NCBI RefSeq assembly: GCF_008329715.1
Contig: NZ_VTSR01000013.1
Span: 1-64,000 of the forward strand
From: Gimesia chilikensis
GTDB lineage: Bacteria > Planctomycetota > Planctomycetia > Planctomycetales > Planctomycetaceae
Direction of reading: 5' to 3'
DNA: 64,000 nt
The position numbers and the translations under genes are program-made. The notes under the pieces were generated by a model. That model was not told the origin of the DNA. It did not search any database and saw only the letters and a list, made by a program, of their open reading frames with translations. Positions 50,450 to 60,214 of this stretch are shown here, one piece after another. Position 1 is the first letter of the stretch. Every line of letters starts with the position of its first letter.

Positions 50450-51871
50450 ATGCACCGATTACAACGACGCGATTTTCTCTATGGCATGGGCGCCAGCCTG
50501 GGCACCGTCGCTTTCAATGCGCTTCTGCAGGCCGAACAGAAAACAGAACCGAAACAGCAGAACCTGATCGACGGACCGCCGCTCGCCCCCCGCGATCCGC
50601 ATCTGAAACCGCGCGCCAAAGCCTGCATCTTTCTGTTCATGGAAGGCGGCCCCAGCCACATCGATACCTTCGATCCCAAGCCGGCCCTGGAAAAGCTGCA
50701 CCTCAAGGAATTCGTCCGCGAAGACAAACAGGTCTCCGCGATGGCCAGCGGCAAACGCTATTACATTAAAAGTCCGTTTAAGCATCGACAGGCAGGCGAA
50801 TCGGGTATTTCGCTCAGCGAACATTTTTCGCACCTCTCCGAAGTCGCCGACGACCTCTGCGTCTATCACGGTCTGCAGGCCGAATCGATCAACCACCCGA
50901 CCGCCTGTTACCACATGAATACCGGCAATCGGTTCGGCGGCGATCCTGCGATCGGTTCCTGGATGACCTACGGGCTTGGTACCGAAAATCAGAACCTGCC
51001 TGCGTTCATCGTCCTCCCCGAAGTGGCCTACCCCCAGGGAGGCGCTGCAAACTGGTCCAATGGATTCCTGCCCGCTTACTTCCAGGGAACCGCACTCCGT
51101 TCGACCGGTTCACCGATTCTCGACCTGAACCCACCTCCAAACGTCACCCGTGCGACTCAACGTAAAAATCTCGATCTGCTGGCGAAACTGAATCAGCAGG
51201 ATCAGCAGCGGCATCCGCACGAAGAGGTTCTCGCAGCCCGCATGGAATCGTACGAACTTGCATTCCGGATGCAGACCCAGATTCCCGATATCATCAACCT
51301 CGAATCAGAAACCCAACAGACACAAGAGATGTACGGTTTGGGCCAGAAAGAGACCGACAGCTTCGGTCGCCGCTGCCTGTTGGCGCGGAAACTCGTCGAA
51401 TCGGGAGTGCGTTTCGTACAGATCTACGCTGCCGGTTGGGATTCACATGATTTCCTGGAACGCTCTCACAAAGCCCGCATGCAGGCCGTCGATCAACCCA
51501 TCGCGGCCCTGCTGAAAGACCTCAAAGCACGCGGGCTGCTGGATGAAACGCTCGTTGTCTGGACTGGGGAATTCGGTCGCTCGCCCGACAACGGCATCCG
51601 CAGTGGCAGACAGGCCGCGGGTCGGGATCATAATGCCAAAGGCATGGCCATGTGGATGGCGGGAGGCGGTGTCAAAGCCGGTCATCGCATCGGGGCCACC
51701 GACGAAATCGGCGACCATGCCGTTGAAGTCGTCAACCCGATTCGTAATCTGCATGTCACACTCGAACACATCATGGGCCTCGACGACAACCAACTGACCT
51801 ACTTCCACGAAGGCCGCTTCAAGGTGCTGAGCCAGACCGGGGGCGCTGTGATCAAAGAGCTGCTCGGCTGA
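50450..51871 (+). CDS. DUF1501 (sulfatase-like) Tat-exported protein
   Basis: The product has 473 residues. RRDFLYGMGASLGTVAF at 6-22 is a twin-arginine signal, so it is exported folded. The core has CIFLFMEGGPSHIDTFDPKP, WMTYGLG, FIVLPE, WDSHDFL, VVWTGEFGRSPDN and RDHNAKGMAMWMAGGGVK, the DUF1501 order, with Asp, Glu and His residues placed like metal ligands of the alkaline phosphatase superfamily. Function is unknown; it goes with the DUF1549/1553 protein encoded directly upstream and probably forms one operon and one complex or pathway with it. Confidence 0.92.
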   Translation: MHRLQRRDFLYGMGASLGTVAFNALLQAEQKTEPKQQNLIDGPPLAPRDPHLKPRAKACIFLFMEGGPSHIDTFDPKPALEKLHLKEFVREDKQVSAMASGKRYYIKSPFKHRQAGESGISLSEHFSHLSEVADDLCVYHGLQAESINHPTACYHMNTGNRFGGDPAIGSWMTYGLGTENQNLPAFIVLPEVAYPQGGAANWSNGFLPAYFQGTALRSTGSPILDLNPPPNVTRATQRKNLDLLAKLNQQDQQRHPHEEVLAARMESYELAFRMQTQIPDIINLESETQQTQEMYGLGQKETDSFGRRCLLARKLVESGVRFVQIYAAGWDSHDFLERSHKARMQAVDQPIAALLKDLKARGLLDETLVVWTGEFGRSPDNGIRSGRQAAGRDHNAKGMAMWMAGGGVKAGHRIGATDEIGDHAVEVVNPIRNLHVTLEHIMGLDDNQLTYFHEGRFKVLSQTGGAVIKELLG

Positions 51872-51880
51872 GCGATCACA

Positions 51881-52318
51881 TCATTCAACAGCAATCGCTT
51901 TCGTCATGCGTTGATGCGGGATCGTTACCGAAATGAACTCATCCCCTTTCGGGATGTAGCCCAGTTTCTCATAAAAGCCAACCGCGTCCCGCCGAGCATC
52001 CAGCTCCACAACCTGAAACCCTTGCTGCACCAGACAATCTTCTACCGACCGAATCAATCGCCGACCAATCCCCTGCCCCTGACACTCACCCGACACCGCC
52101 ATCTGCCTCAGCTTGGCCCGCCCCGAACCAAGAGGCACCGCGAGCACACAAGCGACCAGCCGATCCGATTTAAACATGCCGAAATGCAAATATTCCGCTT
52201 CATTGGAGAGATCTTCCTGTAACAGATTCAGCCCGAGAGGGAGCCGTAAAATGGTATTCCTGAGTTCGCAGGCCTGTTTATATTCGTCGGACTGCCAGGA
52301 TATTTCTCTAAATTGCAT
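51881..52318 (-). CDS. GNAT family N-acetyltransferase
   Basis: The product has 145 residues, the length of a single GNAT domain. LRQMAVSGECQGQGIGRRLI holds the Q-x-x-G-x-G acetyl-CoA binding motif, and GFYEKLGY is the second family block. It transfers an acetyl group from acetyl-CoA to an amine; the acceptor is unknown. It is convergent with the DUF1501 gene, 9 bp apart. Confidence 0.88.
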   Translation of the reverse strand: MQFREISWQSDEYKQACELRNTILRLPLGLNLLQEDLSNEAEYLHFGMFKSDRLVACVLAVPLGSGRAKLRQMAVSGECQGQGIGRRLIRSVEDCLVQQGFQVVELDARRDAVGFYEKLGYIPKGDEFISVTIPHQRMTKAIAVE

Positions 52319-52532
52319 GTCTCTGTCTCAGCTGTTCGTAAGTCGCTATGAATCCTGAAGATAGATAACACGATTGTTAAAAATGCTCGAGATCAATGTA
52401 CCGTTGATGATCAAATTGACAGAAAACCACAAAAAAATCAATTTTCCGCGGCTAATTTTGGCCCCCTCACGCTGTATTCACTAGGGGTTCCCCAAAACTT
52501 CTCTCGTCGCGTTCCAGTGAGAGGTACTTTCC

Positions 52533-53063
52533 ATGGCGGTAGTAACCGACCGCACAACTGAATTCATCATGCTGTTCTCCCGGCACAGCCAGAGAATCTA
52601 CCGGTTCATCAGATCGCTGGTAGATAATCGAACTGATGCCGAAGAGATCTATCAGAATACGTGCACCGTACTCTGGGCCAGATTTGATACGTTCGAAACC
52701 GGGTCCAATTTCTGGGCCTGGAGTTGTCAGATCGTTCGATATGAAGTCCTGAATTATCGTCGGCGTCAAAATCTGGAACGACACATATTCTCTGATGAAT
52801 TCTATAACCGGGTCGCGGAAAGTGCCATGGTCTCCATTGATGAGCTGGATCAGCAGCAGGCAGCGTTATCAGTCTGCTTTGAACTATTGACCGATCGACA
52901 GCGAGAGGTGCTGGAGAAAATCTACGAACCCGACGCCAGCCCCATCTCGGTGGCCCGGGAGCTGAAACGCACTCCTAATGCAATTTATAAAATTATGCGT
53001 CGCGCGCATGAGCTGCTTTTGAGCTGCATTCAGCGTCGCCTGAATTCAGGAGATCTGTTCTGA
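52533..53063 (+). CDS. ECF-type RNA polymerase sigma factor (planctomycete subfamily)
   Basis: The product has 176 residues; the start has GAGAGG about 9 nt upstream. Region 2 (FIMLFSRHSQRIYRFIRSLV, then DAEEIYQNTCTVLWARF) lies at about 10-65, and region 4 (LTDRQREVLEKIYEP, then ISVARELKRTPNAIYKIMRR) at 112-155. It belongs to the group of planctomycete and verrucomicrobial sigma factors encoded with a FecR/LamG partner. Its stop overlaps the next start by one base (TGATG), giving translational coupling. Confidence 0.92.
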   Translation: MAVVTDRTTEFIMLFSRHSQRIYRFIRSLVDNRTDAEEIYQNTCTVLWARFDTFETGSNFWAWSCQIVRYEVLNYRRRQNLERHIFSDEFYNRVAESAMVSIDELDQQQAALSVCFELLTDRQREVLEKIYEPDASPISVARELKRTPNAIYKIMRRAHELLLSCIQRRLNSGDLF

Positions 53064-54691
53064 TGCTGTCTCCCCAGGAACAGGAAGAATTGATGCACCT
53101 CTGCTGGGAATACCAGTACGGTTCACTCAATCCACGACAGGCAGCAAGGCTGGAAAAAATGGTGCTCAGCCACGACGCTGCCCGCGACCTCTTCGTGCAG
53201 TATGCGGGCATGTGTGCCAATCTGGAATGGGAAGGAATTGTCGATCCTGGCCCGCTGGGGCGATCGACTACATACGATCCACTCCCCTCCGGAGAATTGC
53301 GCACGATCCCCGACTACCTCCCGGAAAAACAGGGAAACCGGAAATGGACGCTCCTACTCAGTTCGGCCACGCTTCTCGCATTTTGCCTGCTGGGAGTTGC
53401 CTACCTGGTTTATTCCCAAGCGATCCTCCAGAATCCTCTGGCATACCAGGCACAAATCATCCGGCTCCAGGAGGCACACTGGGCGACAGGCAAGCGAAAC
53501 TGGCTGCAGAATCAACGCCTGCGCACCGGCGATCAGCTTCAACTGGATCATGGTCTTGTCGAACTGGAAACAGTTTCCGGCGCCCGGATTATTCTCAAAG
53601 GCCCTGCTCGACTGAATTCAATCGGCTCTGATCAGTTCCGTTTAAACCAGGGCCATCTGTTTGCACATGTGCCTCCCGCAGCCCGAGGCCTCACCGTTGA
53701 AACTCCCACTTCGCGCGTAATCGACCTGGGAACCCGTTTCGGCCTGGTTGTCAATCCGTCCCATGAAACCGAAGTGCATGTCATCCAGGGACTCGTCCGG
53801 CTTAACCTGCTTGACGCAGCTCGTGAAATCACTGAGACACAGGATCTGACCGAAAACACTGCTGTTCGGGTACAACCTGAATCGGAAACGATTACCCGAA
53901 TTGAAGCTTCACCCGAATTCTTCGTACAGGACCTGGCCAGAAACGAACCCCGGCTCGTTGCCCACTGGAAACTCAATGAACCAGAATCATCCGTCACGGC
54001 ACGCGACTCGGGAGATTCCCACCTGGATCTGAATGTGATGGCTGAAACGGGACTGTCTCCCTTTACAAACAAACCGGCGCCACAAAACACTTCAACTGCA
54101 GCCGGACCATTTCAATCACAGTTACATAAACTGTTTCGCACGCTGAATACCACCGAAGCAGAACTGTTCGATCTCAAGCGTTTCACAATCACGCTCTGGG
54201 CACGCAACCCCAGCCGCGATCGCCAGGGAGACTCCGACACCCTGTTTCATTATCGTAATACCCGTCTGCACAGTACCTCTCAATTCAACCTGTACTCCGA
54301 CAGCACCACAGGCAGACTGGGCTTTGGTTTTCTGGATGCGGCAAACCAATATCATTCCTGGCAAACCAATCAGGATATCCGCTGGGACCAAGATCGCTGG
54401 TACCGGATTGTCTTCACCTACGATGCCAACACCGCAGCTCCGAACGACAGTATTGTGACGTATACCCGCACTCCTGAATTTGCTTCAACCCCCGATTTGC
54501 AGCAGACATTTACCAATATTAAAGACATTCTTCCCCTCTCACCGGGGGGAGTTCTGGCGGTGGGAGGCTCCACGCTTTCCGACATCTCCCGGCACTGGGG
54601 AGGCGAGATTGCCGATGTGCGATTTATCCAAGGCATCCCCGACCGCTTCTTAAATTCTCAGGCACAACCAGCGTTGATCGCAGATCCATAA
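53063..54691 (+). CDS. FecR/LamG membrane protein, probable anti-sigma or sigma partner
   Basis: The product has 542 residues. The first 90 residues are cytoplasmic ([20 protein letters not shown]), followed by a transmembrane helix at about 94-118. The FecR domain ([20 protein letters not shown], then [19 protein letters not shown]) lies at about 175-255 on the outer side, and a LamG domain ([12 protein letters not shown] to GGEIADVRF) fills 300-540. FecR proteins relay an outside signal to a sigma factor. Here the presumed sigma partner is encoded immediately before, and the LamG domain could be the sensor for a glycan. This is inferred from arrangement. Confidence 0.87.
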   Translation: MLSPQEQEELMHLCWEYQYGSLNPRQAARLEKMVLSHDAARDLFVQYAGMCANLEWEGIVDPGPLGRSTTYDPLPSGELRTIPDYLPEKQGNRKWTLLLSSATLLAFCLLGVAYLVYSQAILQNPLAYQAQIIRLQEAHWATGKRNWLQNQRLRTGDQLQLDHGLVELETVSGARIILKGPARLNSIGSDQFRLNQGHLFAHVPPAARGLTVETPTSRVIDLGTRFGLVVNPSHETEVHVIQGLVRLNLLDAAREITETQDLTENTAVRVQPESETITRIEASPEFFVQDLARNEPRLVAHWKLNEPESSVTARDSGDSHLDLNVMAETGLSPFTNKPAPQNTSTAAGPFQSQLHKLFRTLNTTEAELFDLKRFTITLWARNPSRDRQGDSDTLFHYRNTRLHSTSQFNLYSDSTTGRLGFGFLDAANQYHSWQTNQDIRWDQDRWYRIVFTYDANTAAPNDSIVTYTRTPEFASTPDLQQTFTNIKDILPLSPGGVLAVGGSTLSDISRHWGGEIADVRFIQGIPDRFLNSQAQPALIADP

Positions 54692-54692
54692 C

Positions 54693-54731
54693 GGTCGAGA
54701 ACGGTTCTCGCCTGGCCTTTTTTTATTTTTT
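54693..54731 (+). terminator. Hairpin plus T run between FecR/LamG and DUF1559 genes
   Basis: The stem cgagaa (54696-54701) / ttctcg (54705-54710), extended by GG/CC with a bulge, is followed shortly by a long T-rich run. It lies between genes of the same direction 58 bp apart, so it may act as an attenuator or reduce readthrough into the pseudopilin gene. Confidence 0.55.
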
Positions 54732-54749
54732 AATCGAAGCAGGAATCAA

Positions 54750-55775
54750 ATGAAATCAACAGAATCCAGACGCGGCTTTACGCTCATTGAGCTGCTGGTC
54801 GTCATCGCCATTATTGCTATTTTAATCGCACTGCTCCTGCCCGCAGTCCAGCAGGCGCGTGAGGCTGCTCGACGCAGCACCTGCAAAAACAATCTCAAGC
54901 AGATGGGATTGGCGCTACACAATTACCATTCAACACACGGTATGTTTCCCGCCAGCCGAATCGGTCCCTATCAAAGCACCTGCACGACCTGTGGGCCGGA
55001 CTCCCGCTTCAGCACTTACGTCCCTTTACTTCCCTACCTGGACCAGGCCCCCCTCTACGAACAGATCACAGGTAACCTGGGATCGACGTCCTATGTCTGG
55101 AACACAGGGTTTTCAGCTTACAAAACCAAACTGGCTATTATCATGTGCCCGTCCGATGTCGATACAGGCGACATCACTCCATTGGGTCAACATAATTACC
55201 TGTTCTCGGTAGGCGATCAATACAGCAATCTCGAAACGAATTCATCCGGTGCTCTGCGAGGCGTATTTGGGTTCCGGACCAGTGTCCGCATGCGGGATAT
55301 CATTGACGGTACCAGCAACACGGCAATGGTCTCAGAGTGTGTGCGTCCCCCCGGAGCGGGCTCCCTGACACCGGCCAACACGTTCGGCACCAACTCCACC
55401 AGCAACACCACGAACCCATCTGCCTGCCGAGCCAGCTTTGTAAACGGTGCTTTTACCACCGGACTGCTGGACCGAAACCGCTCCCTGGGTACGCGCTGGA
55501 CCGATGGTCGTGCAGGCTACATCAACTTTAATACCATCCTGCCTCCCAATTCGCCGGTCTGTAATGGACAGACAACTTCGGGAATTTTACCTCCCTCCAG
55601 TCGACATGAAGGGGGCGTCCACTTACTGATGGGAGATGGCGCGGTTCGCTTTATCAGCGAGAACATCGACACCGGTAATATTGCTGCATCACAGGTCACT
55701 TCAGGTAAAAGCCCCTACGGTATCTGGGGCGCACTGGGTTCCAAGAATGGAGGAGAGACAGTAGGGGAATTCTAA
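54750..55775 (+). CDS. DUF1559 prepilin-type protein
   Basis: The product has 341 residues. The prepilin signal is [20 protein letters not shown], then [20 protein letters not shown]. The closing motif [17 protein letters not shown] is the H-x9-DG block. Compared with the copy at 29686 the centre is different, with paired Cys (CTTCG). Placed after the sigma and FecR genes, it is the likely exported product of that cassette. Confidence 0.93.
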   Translation: MKSTESRRGFTLIELLVVIAIIAILIALLLPAVQQAREAARRSTCKNNLKQMGLALHNYHSTHGMFPASRIGPYQSTCTTCGPDSRFSTYVPLLPYLDQAPLYEQITGNLGSTSYVWNTGFSAYKTKLAIIMCPSDVDTGDITPLGQHNYLFSVGDQYSNLETNSSGALRGVFGFRTSVRMRDIIDGTSNTAMVSECVRPPGAGSLTPANTFGTNSTSNTTNPSACRASFVNGAFTTGLLDRNRSLGTRWTDGRAGYINFNTILPPNSPVCNGQTTSGILPPSSRHEGGVHLLMGDGAVRFISENIDTGNIAASQVTSGKSPYGIWGALGSKNGGETVGEF

Positions 55776-55874
55776 CAACTCTACTGCTGTTGAACTGTGA
55801 ACAGGGGAGGAACCTGCCCCGGTTTCTCCCCCCTGCTGCCTCGAATCAATTCTGGTCTGAAGGATAAATATTCA

Positions 55875-56339
55875 ATGCGTTACTCCGTTCTGCCGCTCCT
55901 GTTACTTTCGATGCCCCTGTTGACCATGTCCTGCTCGGGATCCAGTGAAGACAAATGGACCGCACAGCGCCCCGACACATTTCCCGCGGCCGGCATCGTC
56001 ACCTTTGATGGTAAACCACTGCCTGAAGCCACCGTTGTTTTCCAATCCACGGGGGGAGAGCCACAGGCTGCAGTTGGTCGCACTGATGAAAATGGCGAAT
56101 TCCAGCTGCGCACTTTCACAGACGGAGACGGTGCTATCGCAGGCGAACACAAGGTCACTGTGGTCTGTTCCAGAACCGAAGGACCACCGGAGGGAGCCAA
56201 TCTGGATGAAGCGAATGTCGTCATCCAGGAAGTCTCATTGATTCCCGAGAGATATGCGGACCCAGCCAAATCAGGACTGACCGCCAGTGTCACTCCCGGA
56301 CAGGAGAATAAGTTCACATTTCATCTCGACAAGGAATAA
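55875..56339 (+). CDS. Small lipoprotein with carboxypeptidase-regulatory-like fold
   Basis: The product has 154 residues from ATG 55875. Lipobox LTMSC puts the acylated Cys at 20. VTFDGKPLPEATVVFQSTGG, then GRTDENGEFQLRTFTDGDGA and GEHKVTVV, are typical of the Ig-like regulatory domain often found in small planctomycete lipoproteins that follow DUF1559 genes. Role unknown; probably an outer-surface partner of the pseudopilin. Confidence 0.88.
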   Translation: MRYSVLPLLLLSMPLLTMSCSGSSEDKWTAQRPDTFPAAGIVTFDGKPLPEATVVFQSTGGEPQAAVGRTDENGEFQLRTFTDGDGAIAGEHKVTVVCSRTEGPPEGANLDEANVVIQEVSLIPERYADPAKSGLTASVTPGQENKFTFHLDKE

Positions 56340-56356
56340 TGCTGACCACCAAGCCG

Positions 56357-58066
56357 TCATTCAACTTCGTCCCTGCTGTCAATTTGCAGGGACGTTTTTC
56401 TATTTTCGCTCCCTTGCTCTTCAGGCTGGGAAGCAACGGCTTTCGTATCATCGATTTCTGCAGGTTCTACTTCCGTTTGACCATTGATGATCCGCGCACT
56501 TTGCAGGTGATGCACTGTTCTCCAGAGATGGTAACTGATGCGATACAGCCAGCGATAAGCGTCCAACTGATTGAGTACATATTCAAAATCATCCCCCGAT
56601 CGGGACGCGGCCTCGGTAAACCGGCGGCGGACCGATTCCTGGTCCTGATCCAGTTCTCGCGCACAGTCCTCCAGCGGCTGCTCGTCCATCAGTTCGCTGG
56701 GATCCTCGAAGGCCGTTTCAGCCTCAACGAACAGTTTCGTTAACCGCTGCACAACCTTTTGCAGATCTTCCACTTCAGCAGCCGCATCCAGACGCTCGAT
56801 TTCCTTGAAGCGTCTTGTCAGGCGTCTGATGTGGTCCAGTGCCAGTACGACTTCCTGGTAACAGCGCAACGTCTGCGGATCTGATTTCGACACGTTGACC
56901 CGCCTCAGGTAATCTTCGGTAACTGTCAACGTCTCATGCGTCTGCTCCATCATCGAAGAAATATCTGCCCGGTCTGCCTCATCGGAAAACAACCCGTGAA
57001 ACAGGTGCAGCACATCCTGAAAGACTTCGGTCAATGTCGAGCGCGACGCTTCAATCGCCACGTTGGGAGTCTGGATAAATGACTCTTCGAGACGTTCCAC
57101 CTGGTCGTTCACTGCGTCAGGCACCAGCCAGCAGAGGACGCGAATCACCTGGCTGGACGACGGGGCCAGCATCAGGATCCCCAGCAGATTAAACAGGCTG
57201 TGAAACAGGGCCAGTCCGATTTCCGGGGAGAAACGATCCCCCTGATTCACATAAGATTGCCAGACCCACATGTAGAGTGGTACCAGAAAATAAGCCACAC
57301 AGGCGGTCGTTGTATTAAAGAGAACATGCGCAAATGCGGTTCGTCGCGCCGTCACGGAACCTCCCAGTGTGGCGATCACCGCGGTGACGGTCGTCCCCAT
57401 ATCAAAGCCGACCACCATCGCGACTCCCTGCGTCAGCGAAATCGTACCGGTATGCACGGCGGTAATTGCCATCGCCATTCCCGCGCTGGACGACTGCGTG
57501 ACCATGGAGACCCCCATGCCGATCAAAATCAACAGGATGCGCCCCAGCCAGTCATCTGCGGGAAACGATTTCGGCGTGACCGTATCTGTCAGTCCAGACA
57601 TCCCGGCCTGCATGTTATCAATGCCGACAAAGATCAGACCAAAGCCGGCCAGCGCGAAACCGATCATCCCGACCCGCTTGCGGGCAAACATGTACATCAG
57701 GGTTCCGACCAGAATCAGGGGAAAAGCGATCTGTCCCAGCTTCAATTTGAAACCGAAGACAGCCACGATCCAGCCCGTCATGGTTGTGCCCAGGTTGGCA
57801 CCAAAGATGATTCCGAGCGACTGTGATAAAGAGAGCAGCCCCGCACTCGCAAAACCCACCGCGGTGACCGTAGTAGCACTTGAGGATTGCAGCACAGCCG
57901 TGACGATCGCTCCGGTAGCAATTCCACTGGGCATGTTCTTTGTGAATTTCGCGATCAACCGGCGGATCGTATCCCCCGCCAGTTCCTTCAGGCCGTTGGT
58001 CAGAATGACCATCCCCAGCAGGAACAGCCCCAGGCCTCCAAGTGCATTGAGAATCTCTAAACCCAT
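56357..58066 (-). CDS. Na+/phosphate cotransporter family protein with PhoU-like tail
   Basis: The product has 569 residues from ATG 58066; an in-frame TTG at 58087 would add seven. The two inverted NptA repeats each carry a QSSSA motif (VLQSSSATT at 58-66 and VTQSSSAGMA near 200), with GANLGTT and GFDMGTTVTA as their partners. About eight helices are followed by a PhoU-like helical region from about 330, which ends in an acidic tail. It should import phosphate with sodium; the PhoU part suggests regulation by phosphate state. Confidence 0.9.
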   Translation of the reverse strand: MGLEILNALGGLGLFLLGMVILTNGLKELAGDTIRRLIAKFTKNMPSGIATGAIVTAVLQSSSATTVTAVGFASAGLLSLSQSLGIIFGANLGTTMTGWIVAVFGFKLKLGQIAFPLILVGTLMYMFARKRVGMIGFALAGFGLIFVGIDNMQAGMSGLTDTVTPKSFPADDWLGRILLILIGMGVSMVTQSSSAGMAMAITAVHTGTISLTQGVAMVVGFDMGTTVTAVIATLGGSVTARRTAFAHVLFNTTTACVAYFLVPLYMWVWQSYVNQGDRFSPEIGLALFHSLFNLLGILMLAPSSSQVIRVLCWLVPDAVNDQVERLEESFIQTPNVAIEASRSTLTEVFQDVLHLFHGLFSDEADRADISSMMEQTHETLTVTEDYLRRVNVSKSDPQTLRCYQEVVLALDHIRRLTRRFKEIERLDAAAEVEDLQKVVQRLTKLFVEAETAFEDPSELMDEQPLEDCARELDQDQESVRRRFTEAASRSGDDFEYVLNQLDAYRWLYRISYHLWRTVHHLQSARIINGQTEVEPAEIDDTKAVASQPEEQGSENRKTSLQIDSRDEVE

Positions 58067-58178
58067 AGATCGTCCGGCGGTGCCCAATCAAAGCGCGTTA
58101 TTCAGACTCAGCTGATTCCAGTTCATTTGAATCAGTTATTCTATCACAAAACACGATCAGATCGAGGCTGTTTTCCGT

Positions 58179-58982
58179 CTACCAGGCGGTCCAGCCACCA
58201 TCGACCAGCAGGTTCTGGCCTGTGATATAACTGCTCGCCTCGCTCGCCAGGAAGACAACTGCTCCCTTGAGTTCGGCCGGCGATCCCATGCGGCCCATGG
58301 GACTGTGCTCGCTCAATCGCTCGGCTAGGCCCGCAGGTGCTTTCTCAGAAGGAAACGGCCCGGGGCTCAGGCAGTTGACCCGCACGCCATCCTTGGCCCA
58401 GTAGACCGACAGATGCCGCGTCTGATGGATCAGTCCTCCCTTCATCGTGTGATAAGCCACGGGACTGGCTGCACAGATCCCCTCGTACGCTTCGGGATAA
58501 GAACCGACCACGCCGTACATCGAACCAATCATGATCACGCTTCCCCGAGCTTCTCGCGCAACGAGGTGATCACGCAGTTTGCGGGCCAGCAGAAAATAGC
58601 CGGTCGCATTCTGCAGGTGACGGTTAAACGCATCTGCAGTGACATTTCGCCAGTCTTCCCCCACCGGATCATTGCCGTTATTCACCAGCACATCGATCTG
58701 GCCGGCTGCTTCCAGAGCTGCTGCAAACCCCTCTTCAATCGAGTCGGCGTCCATATGATCCAGCGCGACTCCCAGGTGTCCCACGCCGTTAGGATCCGGC
58801 AGTTCCGAAGCTGTCTGCTCAGCCCGTTCCTGGCTACGACTGCTGACCACCAGCCGTGCCCCGGCTTCGGCCAGTCCCCGCGACATCGCACCTCCCAGGT
58901 AACCACTCGCGCCGGAGATTAAGATCGTCTTGCCGGTAAGATCAAACAGCTGCTGTATCGTGGGTTCATCACTTGGTTGCAT
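58179..58982 (-). CDS. Short-chain dehydrogenase/reductase (SDR)
   Basis: The product has 267 residues from ATG 58982, with CAGGA upstream; a longer frame to 59048 overlaps the gene before it. SGASGYLG (23-30) binds NAD(P), and Ser154, Tyr177 and Lys181 (YHTMK) form the catalytic set. Note NNGND in place of the common NNAG. The C-terminus YITGQNLLVDGGW is standard. It is 28 bp downstream of the Gfo/Idh gene and should act on the same sugar-like substrate. Confidence 0.92.
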   Translation of the reverse strand: MQPSDEPTIQQLFDLTGKTILISGASGYLGGAMSRGLAEAGARLVVSSRSQERAEQTASELPDPNGVGHLGVALDHMDADSIEEGFAAALEAAGQIDVLVNNGNDPVGEDWRNVTADAFNRHLQNATGYFLLARKLRDHLVAREARGSVIMIGSMYGVVGSYPEAYEGICAASPVAYHTMKGGLIHQTRHLSVYWAKDGVRVNCLSPGPFPSEKAPAGLAERLSEHSPMGRMGSPAELKGAVVFLASEASSYITGQNLLVDGGWTAW

Positions 58983-59010
58983 AACGAATCCTGTTTTCAG
59001 GTAGAAAAAC

Positions 59011-60024
59011 TCAATGGGTAAGGTAGTGCGCCGGCTCGACCCAGGCACGCTGTTCGACAGATTCCAGAATCGAAAGATTCACCGCCAGCGTCTGCAGTCC
59101 TTCTTCCAGTGAACAGAGCGGCGGACAGAAATCATCGAGATAATCGAGAAAGGCACTCGCCTGTCGCGAAAAGAGTGTGTCCCGTTCCAGCGTTTCCTGG
59201 TAACCGACTACCCACTCCCCCTCCGGCTCAGTGACGTGACGGTACCAGCTTTTCTGATACTCAAATCGGAGCATGCCCCGTTCGCAGATCACGGTAATGC
59301 TCGATTCATTCGCCGGTTGATGCTGATTCAGGCTGAAGTTGCCCAGCACACTTCCCTGGCGGGTAATTACGTGCACGGTGTCCTCCACGTCCACACCTTC
59401 CAGCACCTGATGTGCGTAGTCCGCCACCAGGGCTTTGACCGGTCCCACCAGGTATTCGCCAGCATTCATCGAATGCGTCAACGCATCCTGCACCGCCCCG
59501 CCGCCGGTCGCGCGCGACTTGTAATAGATGTCGCGATACGCGGGCCGATAGGTGGGAAAGTTCTGACCGGAAACGACAACCAGTTCCACCGGTTTGCCAT
59601 AGCGGCCCGTATCCAGATCAGCCTTCATCGCGGCCAGCGCGGGATGAGCGCGATAGACATACGCGATTCCCGCTTTTTTCTGTTTCTCTTTCAGCAGCTT
59701 CTGCAGATCGGCCACACCGTCCACCGACGTGCTCAGTGGCTTTTCGATGAATACGTCCAAACCCGCTTCAACGACCTGCCGCGCCATCTGAATGTGCAGG
59801 TGTGCTGGAGTCGCGATGACTGCAAAGTCATGTGGCTCCGCCAGGGCCGAATCCAGATCCGCATACTGAGTTTTCACAGAATATCGCTCGGCGACCTGCT
59901 GACGCAGGTCGGCGTTCAGTTCACAAATCGAGATATCGACACGGTCCGTCGCCTGAAAACAGCGCAGATGCCGTTCTCCAATTGAACCGACTCCGACTAC
60001 CAGTAATCGTCTACGCTCTTTCAT
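59011..60024 (-). CDS. Gfo/Idh/MocA family oxidoreductase
   Basis: The product has 337 residues. VGVGSIGERH (10-19) is the dinucleotide site and EKPLS (94-98) the conserved catalytic Lys-Pro block. GGGAVQDALTHSMNAGEYL gives the substrate-side acid and His. Members oxidise or reduce sugars and inositols with NAD(P). It is the first gene of a two-gene operon with the SDR. Confidence 0.93.
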   Translation of the reverse strand: MKERRRLLVVGVGSIGERHLRCFQATDRVDISICELNADLRQQVAERYSVKTQYADLDSALAEPHDFAVIATPAHLHIQMARQVVEAGLDVFIEKPLSTSVDGVADLQKLLKEKQKKAGIAYVYRAHPALAAMKADLDTGRYGKPVELVVVSGQNFPTYRPAYRDIYYKSRATGGGAVQDALTHSMNAGEYLVGPVKALVADYAHQVLEGVDVEDTVHVITRQGSVLGNFSLNQHQPANESSITVICERGMLRFEYQKSWYRHVTEPEGEWVVGYQETLERDTLFSRQASAFLDYLDDFCPPLCSLEEGLQTLAVNLSILESVEQRAWVEPAHYLTH

Positions 60025-60148
60025 GATTTACTTCTCAGGAACCAGAGGGGTGGGAGCAAGCGCATTTCGCAGAAACTCAGAATTCGATTGGGGGCAGCTC
60101 TACCTGTATCATAAGACAGTCAGCGACCCGGGCAATGAATCTCAGGTG

Positions 60149-60190
60149 AAAAATCAGGAAAGTCGACGAGAGAACCCGGTCGACTTTCCT
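60149..60190 (-). terminator. Intrinsic terminator after glycosidase-like gene
   Basis: A perfect 12-bp stem, aggaaagtcgac (60156-60167) / gtcgactttcct (60179-60190), is followed on the minus strand by GATTTTTC. It is 25 bp after the glycosidase-like stop, so the Gfo/Idh and SDR genes downstream need their own promoter. Confidence 0.85.
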
Positions 60191-60214
60191 GCGCGAATCG
60201 CAAGTGAAGTTACA

